Below, piece after piece: positions 33,295-42,660 of a DNA stretch of 46,331 bases. The notes beneath the pieces are model-generated. The model did not search any database. It was not told the origin of the DNA and saw only the letters and a list, made by a program, of their open reading frames with translations. The stretch comes from Gammaproteobacteria bacterium (GTDB lineage Bacteria > Pseudomonadota > Gammaproteobacteria > SZUA-229): contig JARFRD010000086.1 in NCBI GenBank assembly GCA_029287435.1, positions 1-46,331 of the forward strand. Reading direction: 5' to 3'. Every line of letters begins with the position of its first letter. Position 1 is the first letter of the stretch. A program made the position numbers and the translations under genes.

Positions 33295-33807
33295 ATGAAT
33301 ACTTATCAAAAAATCACGTCAAAAAACGGATGGCGTTTAAATGAAACAATCATGGAAGCTTTTCTCAACAACTACCAACGTGACGATATTCGAAAAACCC
33401 ATTTATTTGGAGGTCGCTACGAAAATATTTATTTGGATGAACAGCACATTCCAGCAATGGGCCCATTAATTGCTGAAGCAACTCATCATGCTGAAGAAAT
33501 CTTGCAGCTTAAAAACTTACGTGCAGGATTCTGGTTCAATTTCATGCCTCCTGGATCAATGACTACCCTGCATACCCATGATGACGATGATGAACTTCTG
33601 TCAGCGGTATATTATGTAGCGGTTACAGAAAATTCAGGTAATCTGATCATTTATGAAAAATCGAATACGCCTGCTCCACGAAAGATTGAGATTACACCGG
33701 TAGCGGGTGAGTTTATTTTTTTCAAACCCGACGTTGCGCATGAAGTAAGCAGGAACAACAGCCCGCAATCTCGCCTTTCCATCGGCTTTAATTTCGGTCA
33801 ATCATGA
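33295..33807 (+). CDS. Putative 2OG-Fe(II) oxygenase-like protein
   Basis: 170 residues from the ATG at 33295; the track's TTG start at 33277 follows an AAGGGG motif by 10 bases and cannot be excluded. The core has the double-stranded beta-helix pattern of 2-oxoglutarate/Fe(II) enzymes: AGFWFNFMPPGSMTTLHTHD with an HxD (HDD), LLSAVYYVAV, then a distal His in FFKPDVAHEVSRNNSPQSRL with Arg near the expected 2-oxoglutarate-binding place (SRLSIGFNF). It probably hydroxylates an unknown substrate. It is monocistronic and shares a terminator with the convergent DsrC-like gene. Confidence 0.75.
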   Translation: MNTYQKITSKNGWRLNETIMEAFLNNYQRDDIRKTHLFGGRYENIYLDEQHIPAMGPLIAEATHHAEEILQLKNLRAGFWFNFMPPGSMTTLHTHDDDDELLSAVYYVAVTENSGNLIIYEKSNTPAPRKIEITPVAGEFIFFKPDVAHEVSRNNSPQSRLSIGFNFGQS

Positions 33808-33826
33808 GTTAGTGAAACCTTATGAC

Positions 33827-33854
33827 AAAAAAAGGAGCCCTGAGGCCCCTTTTT
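33827..33854. terminator. Bidirectional intrinsic terminator
   Basis: AAAAAAAGGAGCC-CTGA-GGCCCCTTTTT. One A-C mismatch in an otherwise continuous stem, with A-run and T-run on either side, between convergent genes. Confidence 0.82.
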
Positions 33855-33877
33855 AGATATTGATTGCAGAGTTGGAA

Positions 33878-34201
33878 TTAATATCCGCCTTTGCGTGTGC
33901 TCTGTGGGCAGCCGCCAATTTTCAGGCCTTGTTTGGAAGGCATTAACGGGAACATTTCGTACATGAGTTTTGATGTAACCTTTTCACCCCAGAGTTTACC
34001 CATGGCTTTCATAATGCCACGCTCATTCGGTTCGTTACCGTCCAGGGTCTCCTGGCGGACGTACTTTACAATATCCCAGTGTCTCTCGGTTGGCACGATC
34101 CCTTCTTCGGCAAACAGCGCCTCAGCACTTTCTTCGTTCCAGTCATTTGCGTTGACCAGGTAACCATTCCCGGTCCTTTCTACGGAGTCAAGTACTGACA
34201 T
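33878..34201 (-). CDS. DsrC/TusE-family sulfur-relay-like protein with atypical C-terminus
   Basis: 107 residues of the DsrC/TusE fold: GYLVNANDWNEESAEALFAEEG, PTERHWDIVKYVRQE and GEKVTSKLMYEMFPLMPSKQG. Family members normally end in GLPKPTGCV with an essential penultimate Cys. Here the end is KIGGCPQSTRKGGY: the only C-terminal Cys sits one residue before the Pro, and the usual penultimate Cys position is absent. It may carry persulfide on the shifted Cys, or have a different role (regulatory or RspA-like members without that Cys are known). No dsr or tus partner gene is in the window. Confidence 0.85.
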   Translation of the reverse strand: MSVLDSVERTGNGYLVNANDWNEESAEALFAEEGIVPTERHWDIVKYVRQETLDGNEPNERGIMKAMGKLWGEKVTSKLMYEMFPLMPSKQGLKIGGCPQSTRKGGY

Positions 34202-34678
34202 CGATTTATCCTCATCTATGTTTTAAATGATTGATATATGGCAATAGCTCCAGTTGGCTTTGCCAGCCAAATATGTGGGTGCTAATGATAGATCAGAATT
34301 TGCTTAAATTCTACTGAATAGGGCAATCTAAAACAATGATTAAGGATTCTAGCCCCATCTTGTCAGGAGTACGGAGGAATACAGCCCTGGCAATTACCAC
34401 TTCATTCGTCGCCTCATAGCAGTCAATCAGTGATAGAAATGACTTGATCCTGATTGAAGTGACAAGTTTACCAATTCACATCAGGAGATTGATTGACCTT
34501 GAGTCAGAAAAAATGAATCATGATATATCATTCGCATAGGTAAACTTGTCACGATCAACTGATAATTAGCAACTGATTACAGATTTTGTTTAATGGGAAA
34601 TTGAATAGCTCTTATATCTGCTAACAAAACCATAGAGATAAACAATAAAAAGACCGCATACCTTACAAAGGATAAGCA
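34202..34678. other. Gene-free region with a 14-base inverted repeat
   Basis: About 475 AT-rich bases between the divergent DsrC-like and PafA-like genes. It contains no credible ORF. The main structure is the separate inverted repeat described below and, between its arms, the 12-base palindrome ATGATATATCAT. Confidence 0.5.
34459..34552. repeat. 14-base perfect inverted repeat
   Basis: GTGACAAGTTTACC at 34459-34472 and its exact complement GGTAAACTTGTCAC at 34539-34552, separated by 66 bases. It lies 127-220 bases upstream of the PafA-like start. It could be a pair of operator sites or the ends of a miniature mobile element. Confidence 0.6.
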
Positions 34679-36409
34679 ATGAAATTCAAATGTATCGATA
34701 AGACGATGATCACGGCGCTGGTTTTTGTTTGCTTAATGATGACATCTACTGCATGGGCGGAAGGTGATAAAGCTACCCAGGCTGATAAACAACCAAAGCT
34801 AATCTTACAGATCACCGTTGATGCCCTGCGTGGTGATCTGCCAAACCGCTTTGCCGATGTGCTGGGCGACGGTGGCTTCCGTTACCTGATGGAACAGGGT
34901 GTATATTACACCAATGCCCACTACCAGCACGCCAACACGGAGACTATTGTTGGACACGTATCGCTGGCGACTGGTGGCACGCCTGCAGCACACGGGATGG
35001 TCGCCAATGTCTGGTTTGACCGGGAACTGGAGCGTCTCGCCTATAACATCGAGGATGCCAGGTACAAACTGCTTACGGTCGGTGCTGATGTGGATCAGAA
35101 GTCTGAGATTGACCCGACACAAAAGGCGGCCAAAGTGGAAGGGCGTTCACCGGACAACATCCTGACATCTACGCTGAGCGATGAAATGGCAATCCACTTT
35201 GCTGGAAAATCTAAAATCTTTGCCGTGTCAGTGAAGGACCGGGGAGCAGTATCACTGGCCGGACATGCAGGCAAGGCTTTCTGGTTCTCTAAAGCCAGTG
35301 GTGAATTCGTCACCAGCAATTATTACTATGACCAATACCCCGAGTGGATAAATGAGTGGAATGCACGTAAACCTGCTATGGCCTATTCCGGCAAGTCTTG
35401 GGATCTGTCACATCCTGCAGACATATATGTGTTTGGCAACGCCGACGATAAAGCGTATGAAACTGACCTTGCAGGTTTTGGCAGGGTTTTTCCCCATGCC
35501 TACGGTAACGGGGATGACAAGTACTTCACTACAAAACTGACATTGAGTCCCGCTGGCGACGAACTGACGCTGGATTTTGCCAAGACCTTGTTGGACAAGG
35601 AAAAACTTGGCCAGGATGCAGTGCCTGATTATCTGTCTATCAGTTTTTCATCGACCGATTATGTCGGTCATATTTTTGGTGCGTCCAGCCTGGAGTCAGA
35701 AGATAATATCGCGCGTCTCGACCGGACACTGGCAGATCTGTTCGCCTATGTTGATAAAAAGGTTGGACTGGACAACACGTTGATCGTGCTCTCTGCTGAT
35801 CATGGACAACCGGAAGTGCCGGGGTACCTGCACGAACTTGGTATCAAGAATGCGCATCACTTTGACACCAGGGCACTGGATAAAACACCGGCCATTGAGG
35901 CCTTGAAAAAGCAATTTGGCATTGGCGAGGAACTGATTGAAGCCTACTTTCAACCTTATATTTACCTTAACAATGAACTGATACGTAAAAAGGGGCTGGA
36001 TCAGGTCGCCGTAGAGCAAGCCGTAGCCTCAGAGCTAATGAAGTTTGACGGTGTCGCTTACGCGGTTTCCAGTAGCGCGCTACGCACAAATAGACTGCCT
36101 GACAATCTGCTGACGCGTTCAATACTGCATAATTTTCATCCGAAGCGCTCTGGTGACATCTACCTGGTGTTTGAACCATATGTGTTTATCAACGATTTCG
36201 ATGGTTTGACGGTTGCCTCAACGCATGGTTCGATATGGCGCTACGACACATTCGTACCGGTAATTTTTGCCGGGGCAGGCCTGCCTGCTGCAAAAGTAAA
36301 CCGCCTGGTCACGCCATATGATATTGCACCCACATTAGCAGCCTATCTCAACATAAAAACGCCATCCGGTGCCTTTGGCACTCCTTTGCCGGAGGTATTA
36401 GGCCAGTAA
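34679..36409 (+). CDS. PafA-like periplasmic alkaline phosphatase/phosphodiesterase-superfamily enzyme
   Basis: 576 residues with a Sec signal peptide (cleavage near AWAEG). Metal-site motifs follow the alkaline phosphatase order: Asp48 in LQITVDALRGDL, the Thr nucleophile region ANTETIVGHVSLATGG, SFSSTDYVGHIFG, LSADHGQPEVPGY and a late His in ASTHGSIWRYDTFVP. The Thr nucleophile and absence of an Arg-type site are typical of PafA rather than PhoA. It should release phosphate from organic phosphates outside the cytoplasm. It precedes tamA by ~100 bases without terminator, possibly sharing transcripts. Confidence 0.88.
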   Translation: MKFKCIDKTMITALVFVCLMMTSTAWAEGDKATQADKQPKLILQITVDALRGDLPNRFADVLGDGGFRYLMEQGVYYTNAHYQHANTETIVGHVSLATGGTPAAHGMVANVWFDRELERLAYNIEDARYKLLTVGADVDQKSEIDPTQKAAKVEGRSPDNILTSTLSDEMAIHFAGKSKIFAVSVKDRGAVSLAGHAGKAFWFSKASGEFVTSNYYYDQYPEWINEWNARKPAMAYSGKSWDLSHPADIYVFGNADDKAYETDLAGFGRVFPHAYGNGDDKYFTTKLTLSPAGDELTLDFAKTLLDKEKLGQDAVPDYLSISFSSTDYVGHIFGASSLESEDNIARLDRTLADLFAYVDKKVGLDNTLIVLSADHGQPEVPGYLHELGIKNAHHFDTRALDKTPAIEALKKQFGIGEELIEAYFQPYIYLNNELIRKKGLDQVAVEQAVASELMKFDGVAYAVSSSALRTNRLPDNLLTRSILHNFHPKRSGDIYLVFEPYVFINDFDGLTVASTHGSIWRYDTFVPVIFAGAGLPAAKVNRLVTPYDIAPTLAAYLNIKTPSGAFGTPLPEVLGQ

Positions 36410-36506
36410 CTGGATTTACACGTTATGTGATCAAGGCCTCATATTAGGGTTGATTGCCTGATTATGAATGATCACAGTTGGCTGAAACTAGACATCGAGC
36501 CGCACT

Positions 36507-38246
36507 ATGATTCGTAGCTTTATTTTCCTGGCATTAGCGATGCTCACGGGTTTGCTGACGCCCACAGCTCATGGCCAAAAGACAGCAGATATTGAGATTA
36601 CAGGCCTCGATGATGTCCTGCTGGAGCAGGCAATCGCAAACATAACGGTTGGCAGTTCACTTGCAACTGCCGCATCGCAACGCTCATTGAACCGCAGAGT
36701 GCGCCAGGCCGTTACTCAGATAGACAATGCCCTGAAGGCCAACGGTTATTATTCTGCCGTCATTACGCCTCATATTGAAGGAAAGGCTGATGAACGAAAG
36801 TTCCGCTTCGAGGTCGACAAGGGCGATCCTGTCAGGGTTGCCAGTGTACAGCTGGAAGTAATGGGTGATGGAAAAGAATTCGAAGCATTCCAGAAATGGC
36901 GTACAGCATTTCCGTTAAAGGCCGGAGATATCCTCGTCGATAGGCATTACGAGGAAGCGATAACTGAACTTCAGCGCACAGCCAGAAAGTACGGCTTCTT
37001 TGACAGCCAGATCAGCACACGCCAAATTCGCCTCGACAGAACAACGAAACAGGCCGATATCCTGATCAACTTTGACACCGGGGTGCGCTATCGATTAGGC
37101 GAAATTCGCATTAAAGAGGATTACTTCTCTTCCGATTTTCTGCTGCGCTTTTTAAACATCGAGAAAAGCCAGTCTTTCAACAATGATGACTTGCAAACCC
37201 TTCATCAGCGCTTTTCGGCAAGCAACTACTTTGGCAGCATACGAGTAACACCGGTGCTGGATGAACGAGCTGATGGTGAAGTCCCGATATCAATCAGCCT
37301 TGAACGTCGCAAGCGTGACCGCTATAGCGCCGGAATCGGCTACTCGACCGATCTCGGTGTGCGCGGCAAACTTGGTATGGAAAGACGTTATGTCAATAAA
37401 AGCGGGCACAGCTTTACTGCTTCTATTGATTACGCAGAACTGAAACGCCTGGCGCGTATCAACTATGATATACCATTGTCGCGCCCCCACGCAGAAAAGC
37501 TGGTTTTATCCTATCAGTACAGTGATCGCCGCGATGAAGATCTGAAAAGCCGCGTGAACGGCATTCAGGCCAGCCATGTCTGGAAACTCGGTCTCAGTGA
37601 CTGGCAATACGGCCTGTGGCTCTTTACTACTGACAATGAGCTGGATGATCAACTCACCGAAGGAACCTTTCTCTCACCAACAGCAGGCTGGTCATATGCC
37701 CGGGGAGATAACCTCCTGTTCCCAAGACGTGCATGGCAGCTTGCAATAAACCTGGTTGCTGCATCGGAGAGTGTAGTTTCTACCGAATCATTTCTGCAGG
37801 CAGAGCTCAACACAACACTGATCCTGCCTCTGTTTGAGCGCGATCGTTTATTGCTGCGCGGTGAGCTCGGCAGAACACTGATTGATGACTTCAGTGTGCT
37901 GCCCAAGCAGTTGCGCTTCTATGCTGGTGGGGACAATTCCGTGCGTGGTTATAAATATCAGTCGCTGGCACCGCGCAACGAGAACGGCAGCCTTACCGGC
38001 GGCGATGCGCTCGTTTTTGGCTCTGCCGAATACGAACATTATTTTACGCCCATAATTGGTGCAGCAGTTTTCTGGGATGCCGGGAATGCCTTCTTTGCTG
38101 GTGACGCCATGCAGCTTTCTCACGGTGCCGGTATCGGCCTGCATCTGAATCTGCCGTTTGGTGTTTTCAGGTTCGATGTTGCCAATGCCTTGAGTAAGCC
38201 GGATCGACCCTGGCGCTTTCACCTCACACTGAGGCCGGATCTGTGA
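36507..38246 (+). CDS. tamA: Translocation and assembly module subunit TamA
   Basis: 579 residues, an Omp85-family outer-membrane protein. A signal peptide (MIRSFIFLALAMLTG...AHG) is followed by three POTRA domains (~27-265) and a 16-strand barrel. The conserved GGDNSVRGYKYQSL loop (VRGY) inserts into the pore, and the chain ends in FHLTLRPDL. It works with TamB in outer-membrane protein or phospholipid handling. The stop codon overlaps the tamB GTG start by 4 bases (GTGA). Confidence 0.96.
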   Translation: MIRSFIFLALAMLTGLLTPTAHGQKTADIEITGLDDVLLEQAIANITVGSSLATAASQRSLNRRVRQAVTQIDNALKANGYYSAVITPHIEGKADERKFRFEVDKGDPVRVASVQLEVMGDGKEFEAFQKWRTAFPLKAGDILVDRHYEEAITELQRTARKYGFFDSQISTRQIRLDRTTKQADILINFDTGVRYRLGEIRIKEDYFSSDFLLRFLNIEKSQSFNNDDLQTLHQRFSASNYFGSIRVTPVLDERADGEVPISISLERRKRDRYSAGIGYSTDLGVRGKLGMERRYVNKSGHSFTASIDYAELKRLARINYDIPLSRPHAEKLVLSYQYSDRRDEDLKSRVNGIQASHVWKLGLSDWQYGLWLFTTDNELDDQLTEGTFLSPTAGWSYARGDNLLFPRRAWQLAINLVAASESVVSTESFLQAELNTTLILPLFERDRLLLRGELGRTLIDDFSVLPKQLRFYAGGDNSVRGYKYQSLAPRNENGSLTGGDALVFGSAEYEHYFTPIIGAAVFWDAGNAFFAGDAMQLSHGAGIGLHLNLPFGVFRFDVANALSKPDRPWRFHLTLRPDL

Positions 38247-41200
38247 AATTTATTGGGCGATCAATTCTCATGCTGATTATCGGGCTTCTGGCCGGACTGG
38301 TGATTCTGCTTGGAACGACCGCCGGGCTCAGAGGTGTACTGCTGATAGCAGATCGCCTGACCGGTCCGCAAATCTCTATAAGCGCCGATGTAATGGAAGG
38401 TCGGATCCTTGGAAATTTCGTACTGCATGACGTACGGGTAGAAACGCCTGCGATGGACCTTCAGCTGAGCAGGGCTTCACTGGCATGGCATCCTTCGAGT
38501 TTGTTCAGTGGAGTAATCGACATCCAGCAGCTTAAGCTATCTGACGGTCAGCTCAGGATCTTTGCCAGTGAACCTGAAGATACCCCAGCAGCTGATGGAG
38601 TCGGCTGGCTGCCTGATGTCACCCTCAAGGCTCTGGATATAGATACGCTGAAGGTAATGCGTGATGACCAGGTGCTGAAGATTGAACGCTTCAGCGCCGA
38701 GGCGTCTCTGCTATCGCAACAGCTTGCACTAACACGCGCTGAATTGCAGCTGCCGCAACTCACGGCCAATGCTAGTGGTGCAGTAGACCTGCCGACCCTT
38801 TCAGTGACAGAGGTGCAGCTGCAGTGGAACTGGCAGACTGCTGAGTTATTGCAGCCGGTTGCCGGAACAGCAGCACTGAATGGAGATATTGACAAGATGC
38901 AGCTTGCAGTGACGCTCATGAGCCCCACGAAGACTGTGCTGAACATTGAGCTCGAGAATCTTTTAACTACACCGTACTGGCGTGCCGAGTTCTCCATCGC
39001 GCAGATGAATCTGCAGCGTGATGTGCTTGCCAGGCTTCCCGATGTAGAAATTGTGCTGAAAGGCAGCAGTACAGGCAACAGTGATAATGCGGAGCTCAAT
39101 GCGACTGGCAATATTTTATTTGGCGGAAATGTGCACCCCTGGAAGCTCGATGCCAGCATCCCATTGGCGGGCGATGCTGCCCCCACGCTTGACATCATAT
39201 CAGGACAGGCCCGAGCAAGTGTGCAGCCAGACAGTACAGATGCAAACCTTGCTCATGTCCTGCTTGATATACCGGATTTTGCTGAGTTGTGGCCTGGCCT
39301 GGCTGGCCAGCTTAATGCCCAGCTGACAACAAGGGGCAGCCTGGCTGATGATGAGATGAACGCTGATATCACGCAGCTGTCATTCAATCATCAACAGCTG
39401 GGTGAATGGCAAATCGACACTTCTAGTGCCTTGAGCATCAGCAGCGACAGCGGCAAGCTGAGCGGGTTGTGTCTGACGCAGAATAAAGCCAGCCTCTGTA
39501 CCGACCTTGTATGGCAGGGCAGTCAAATTGATGCCCACATGGATGTCAAAACACTGCATCTCGAGATGATTCCACTGCTGACGCAGCATGATGAATACCA
39601 CCTTAGTGGGCGGCTGAACGGACAGTTGAAAGTGACGCTGGACAGCACACTCGTCAAACAGCTGGAGATGGACTTAAGCATGAACGATGGGATGCTGCTG
39701 CACTCCCTGGAATCAGGTGGCAGCAATGTGATGAAGTTCCAGTCAGTAACATTGAATGGATCAGAACAGGGTGGTCAACTTCAGCTGCAGTTGAACCTGG
39801 ACGATGATTTTGACGGCAGCTTACATGCCAGGCTGATGTTACCGGCAGATCTGCAAACACTGCAACTACCGGAGACGCCTCTGCAAGGACAAATCGAAGC
39901 CAAATTGCAGCAACTGGACAGCATTGGTGTCTTTCTGCAGAAAATCACTCTACCAGCTGGCAATTTGACTGCCTCTATCCAGCTTGGTGGATCCATGCAG
40001 GCCCCGCACTTTACTGGCAAAGCTGTCCTGCAGGTGCCACTATTCGAAACCGGCGAGCCGGCCACGGTATTCAGGCAGACGAAGTTGGATATGCAGCTCG
40101 ATGGAGTGGATATCAGTCTGACTGGCCAAAGTGAGCTGGCCGGTCAGCTGCTGAAGTTGAACGGCCAGGCTAGCATTGCCAGCATCGAAGACTGGCATGC
40201 CAGTCTGACACTGAAGGCGGAAGACGTAGCCGTGTCCGCTATACCGGCTATCAGTCAGCTGGAGGAAGTGACAGTTGCAGGGCTACTAGGCCTGAATCTC
40301 AACCTGACTTTGAACAGTACACTGGAAGTTGAACACCTCGACGGCGAACTGCTGCTAAAAAATGGGATGCTGACACGCATCTTTATCGATGGCGACATGG
40401 AGGAACTTGCAATACGAGACCTGCGTATAACGGCGGCCAAGAAAAAAGAAATGTTGACGATTAGCGGAAAGTTGCAGGATGCCTACGACGGAAAACTAAA
40501 GGTGGACATGACACTCCCGGCACAACTCAGGAGTCTGGGTAAAACTGATTTGCCATTAAAGGGGAGCCTGACCGCTGATTTCCCACGCCTGCAGGCCTTT
40601 GGAATCTTTCTAGACGATATCACATTACCGGAAGGTACATTCTCAGCAAATATCAATGTAGAAGGGACCCGTGCAGCGCCGTTGCTTAAAGGGCGTGCTG
40701 CTCTACAGGTACCGAAGCTTGAGCTGACTGAACCGGTCATCAGTTTTGATGATACCAGGCTCGATATCGAGCTTGTCGGCACAGCATTGAATGCAAAAGG
40801 TGGTAGCTATATTGGAGGCCGTCCACTGATGCTCGAAGGGACTGCGATGCTGCAGGATTTCGATGACTGGAAGGCAAGTATGAAGCTGGCGGGCGACTCC
40901 ATCAAGCTGGAAGATGTGTTTGGGTCAAGCCTGCAAACTAGCTCGGAGCTGAACCTTGCAATAGCTCCTGGACAGGTAAAGCTGACTGGCGATGTCATAC
41001 TTGAAGGTAGTGAGATATTTATCCGTGACCTTTCTTCGACTGTAAGACCCTCCAGTGATGTAAGGTTTGTCGATGAAGAAAAAACTGCTGCAATTCCCTG
41101 GCACATAACTACCGACCTGAGTCTCCGTCTGACCGGTGACAACCGTCTGCGTGTCGCCGGGTTCAACGGTCTGCTTGGCGGTAATGTAACGGTGCGCAGC

Positions 41201-41800
41201 GAATCGGGGAAACTTGCATCTGGTGCAGGTTCGCTGACTGTCATGGAAGGCGAATACCGGGCCTTTGGTGCTACTGTACCAATAAGGCGGGGCAGGCTGG
41301 AATTTATTGGTGGTGCATTAGACGACCCGGCTATTCAGATAGAAAGTCGACGTCGTATTGAGCAGAGGGAAGTCGGTTTCGATGTAACTGGAACGCTGCA
41401 GTCTCCCGTAGTCACACTGGTGTCCAGTCCCGCAATGGACCAGTCCGAGATACTTTCCTGGTTGCTGTATGGGCGTGCAGCAGGCGTAACTGATGGTGCA
41501 TCAACAGCGCTGCTGGCCGGTTCAATCAATCAGCTGCTAGGCAAGGAAGAAGAAGAATCGTTTATGCAGCAGATGCTTGGCCGCATGGGCCTGACGGGTT
41601 TGGGCGTCGAAGCTGATCTTACCAGCGGCCTCAGGGTCAGCAGGCAGCTTAGCCCAAGGCTGTTCGTCAAGTACCAGGTGGACGTCTGGGAGCAAACCAA
41701 CCGCCTTATTCTGCGTTATCTACTGAGTGAACATTGGGCATTGGAAGGCATAAGTGGAGATGAAGGTGGTGCCGATATACTGTATGAGCGTGAACGTTAA
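38243..41800 (+). CDS. tamB: Translocation and assembly module subunit TamB
   Basis: 1185 residues. An N-terminal inner-membrane anchor (LMLIIGLLAGLVILLGTTAGL) is followed by a long repetitive beta-rich region with recurring LDGELLLKNGML-like and LPEGTFSANINVEG-like units, and a C-terminal DUF490/TamB domain (RRIEQREVGFDVTGTLQSP, then SWLLYGRAAG and LFVKYQVDVWEQ). It spans the periplasm as a lipid-binding groove and pairs with TamA. Starts at GTG in translational overlap with tamA. Somewhat shorter than the E. coli protein. Confidence 0.96.
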   Translation: MKFIGRSILMLIIGLLAGLVILLGTTAGLRGVLLIADRLTGPQISISADVMEGRILGNFVLHDVRVETPAMDLQLSRASLAWHPSSLFSGVIDIQQLKLSDGQLRIFASEPEDTPAADGVGWLPDVTLKALDIDTLKVMRDDQVLKIERFSAEASLLSQQLALTRAELQLPQLTANASGAVDLPTLSVTEVQLQWNWQTAELLQPVAGTAALNGDIDKMQLAVTLMSPTKTVLNIELENLLTTPYWRAEFSIAQMNLQRDVLARLPDVEIVLKGSSTGNSDNAELNATGNILFGGNVHPWKLDASIPLAGDAAPTLDIISGQARASVQPDSTDANLAHVLLDIPDFAELWPGLAGQLNAQLTTRGSLADDEMNADITQLSFNHQQLGEWQIDTSSALSISSDSGKLSGLCLTQNKASLCTDLVWQGSQIDAHMDVKTLHLEMIPLLTQHDEYHLSGRLNGQLKVTLDSTLVKQLEMDLSMNDGMLLHSLESGGSNVMKFQSVTLNGSEQGGQLQLQLNLDDDFDGSLHARLMLPADLQTLQLPETPLQGQIEAKLQQLDSIGVFLQKITLPAGNLTASIQLGGSMQAPHFTGKAVLQVPLFETGEPATVFRQTKLDMQLDGVDISLTGQSELAGQLLKLNGQASIASIEDWHASLTLKAEDVAVSAIPAISQLEEVTVAGLLGLNLNLTLNSTLEVEHLDGELLLKNGMLTRIFIDGDMEELAIRDLRITAAKKKEMLTISGKLQDAYDGKLKVDMTLPAQLRSLGKTDLPLKGSLTADFPRLQAFGIFLDDITLPEGTFSANINVEGTRAAPLLKGRAALQVPKLELTEPVISFDDTRLDIELVGTALNAKGGSYIGGRPLMLEGTAMLQDFDDWKASMKLAGDSIKLEDVFGSSLQTSSELNLAIAPGQVKLTGDVILEGSEIFIRDLSSTVRPSSDVRFVDEEKTAAIPWHITTDLSLRLTGDNRLRVAGFNGLLGGNVTVRSESGKLASGAGSLTVMEGEYRAFGATVPIRRGRLEFIGGALDDPAIQIESRRRIEQREVGFDVTGTLQSPVVTLVSSPAMDQSEILSWLLYGRAAGVTDGASTALLAGSINQLLGKEEEESFMQQMLGRMGLTGLGVEADLTSGLRVSRQLSPRLFVKYQVDVWEQTNRLILRYLLSEHWALEGISGDEGGADILYERER

Positions 41801-42010
41801 ATAATAAACAAATGATTATATAAAACAATAACATATAATACATAGTTCAAGCTATGAAACAGGCGGTTGTTACCGCTAGACTGAAATCATGCGTACCATA
41901 GCAGCTGATATCCAGTATATTGCACCCAGTATAAAGTAGTTCGCTAGTCCTGTTCGCTTTTACTGGCGGCGTTCAGAAAACGTCAGAATTATGTCTTCTG
42001 TGGAGTATTC

Positions 42011-42523
42011 ATGGGCAAGATTGGAACAGTCGTGGTGAAGGAAATCAGGGAAGCCCTGCCGGCAATGATCTTTTTCCTGTTCCTGTTTCATATGATTGCG
42101 CTGACCAGGGCCGTGTCGATTGATGATTACAGCATCACTGCGCTGCGCGCTGTCGGCGCGACAGTAGGCGCCCTTATTGTGGCCAAAGCGATCCTCATCG
42201 TCGAGGCACTGCCAATCTCGAGACTTTCTTCAAACAAACCTGCGGTACAGGTTCTATGGAAGACCGTCCTGTACAGTATCGTGGTGTTCCTATTCAAAGT
42301 CGTTGAAGAAGTAATTCCTTTGCTTTTAAAGCATCAGAGCGTGATGTCAGCTACTAAGGCGATGTACCACGAAGTATCCTGGCCATTGTTCGTAGTCCTG
42401 GCACTGTGGATTATTGGCGGTCTGTTTTTCTATTGTTCTGTATCAGAACTGGTTCGTATCATAGGCCCAGGTAGAGCCAGGGGGATATTTTTTGGCACTG
42501 GCAACAGAAAAACAGATAAGTGA
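42011..42523 (+). CDS. Conserved multi-pass membrane protein of unknown function
   Basis: 170 residues with about four membrane segments (LPAMIFFLFLFHMIAL; TVGALIVAKAILIVEAL; VLYSIVVFLFKVVEEVIPLL; LFVVLALWIIGGLFFYC). Basic ends face the cytoplasm by the positive-inside rule. The ribosome site TGGAG lies close to the ATG. The upstream ~200 bases contain TATAAT (41834-41839) and the small hairpin GCGGT-TGTT-ACCGC. I do not recognise a named family or function. Confidence 0.7.
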   Translation: MGKIGTVVVKEIREALPAMIFFLFLFHMIALTRAVSIDDYSITALRAVGATVGALIVAKAILIVEALPISRLSSNKPAVQVLWKTVLYSIVVFLFKVVEEVIPLLLKHQSVMSATKAMYHEVSWPLFVVLALWIIGGLFFYCSVSELVRIIGPGRARGIFFGTGNRKTDK

Positions 42524-42660
42524 TTTCACCCCATGGTTACGCTATGTGCAGGTCCTACTCACATTGAAAATTAATGGCATGCAGCAGGTGGTCACTCAAT
42601 AATTTAATTCATGCAAGGTCTTGTAGACTTTTCCTGATTGACTGCCAATGATCATCGCAG

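Noticed and set aside
38548-39198. 216-residue ORF on the minus strand
   Set aside because: Ser-rich antisense shadow of tamB without domain resemblance; tamB is clearly the coding strand.
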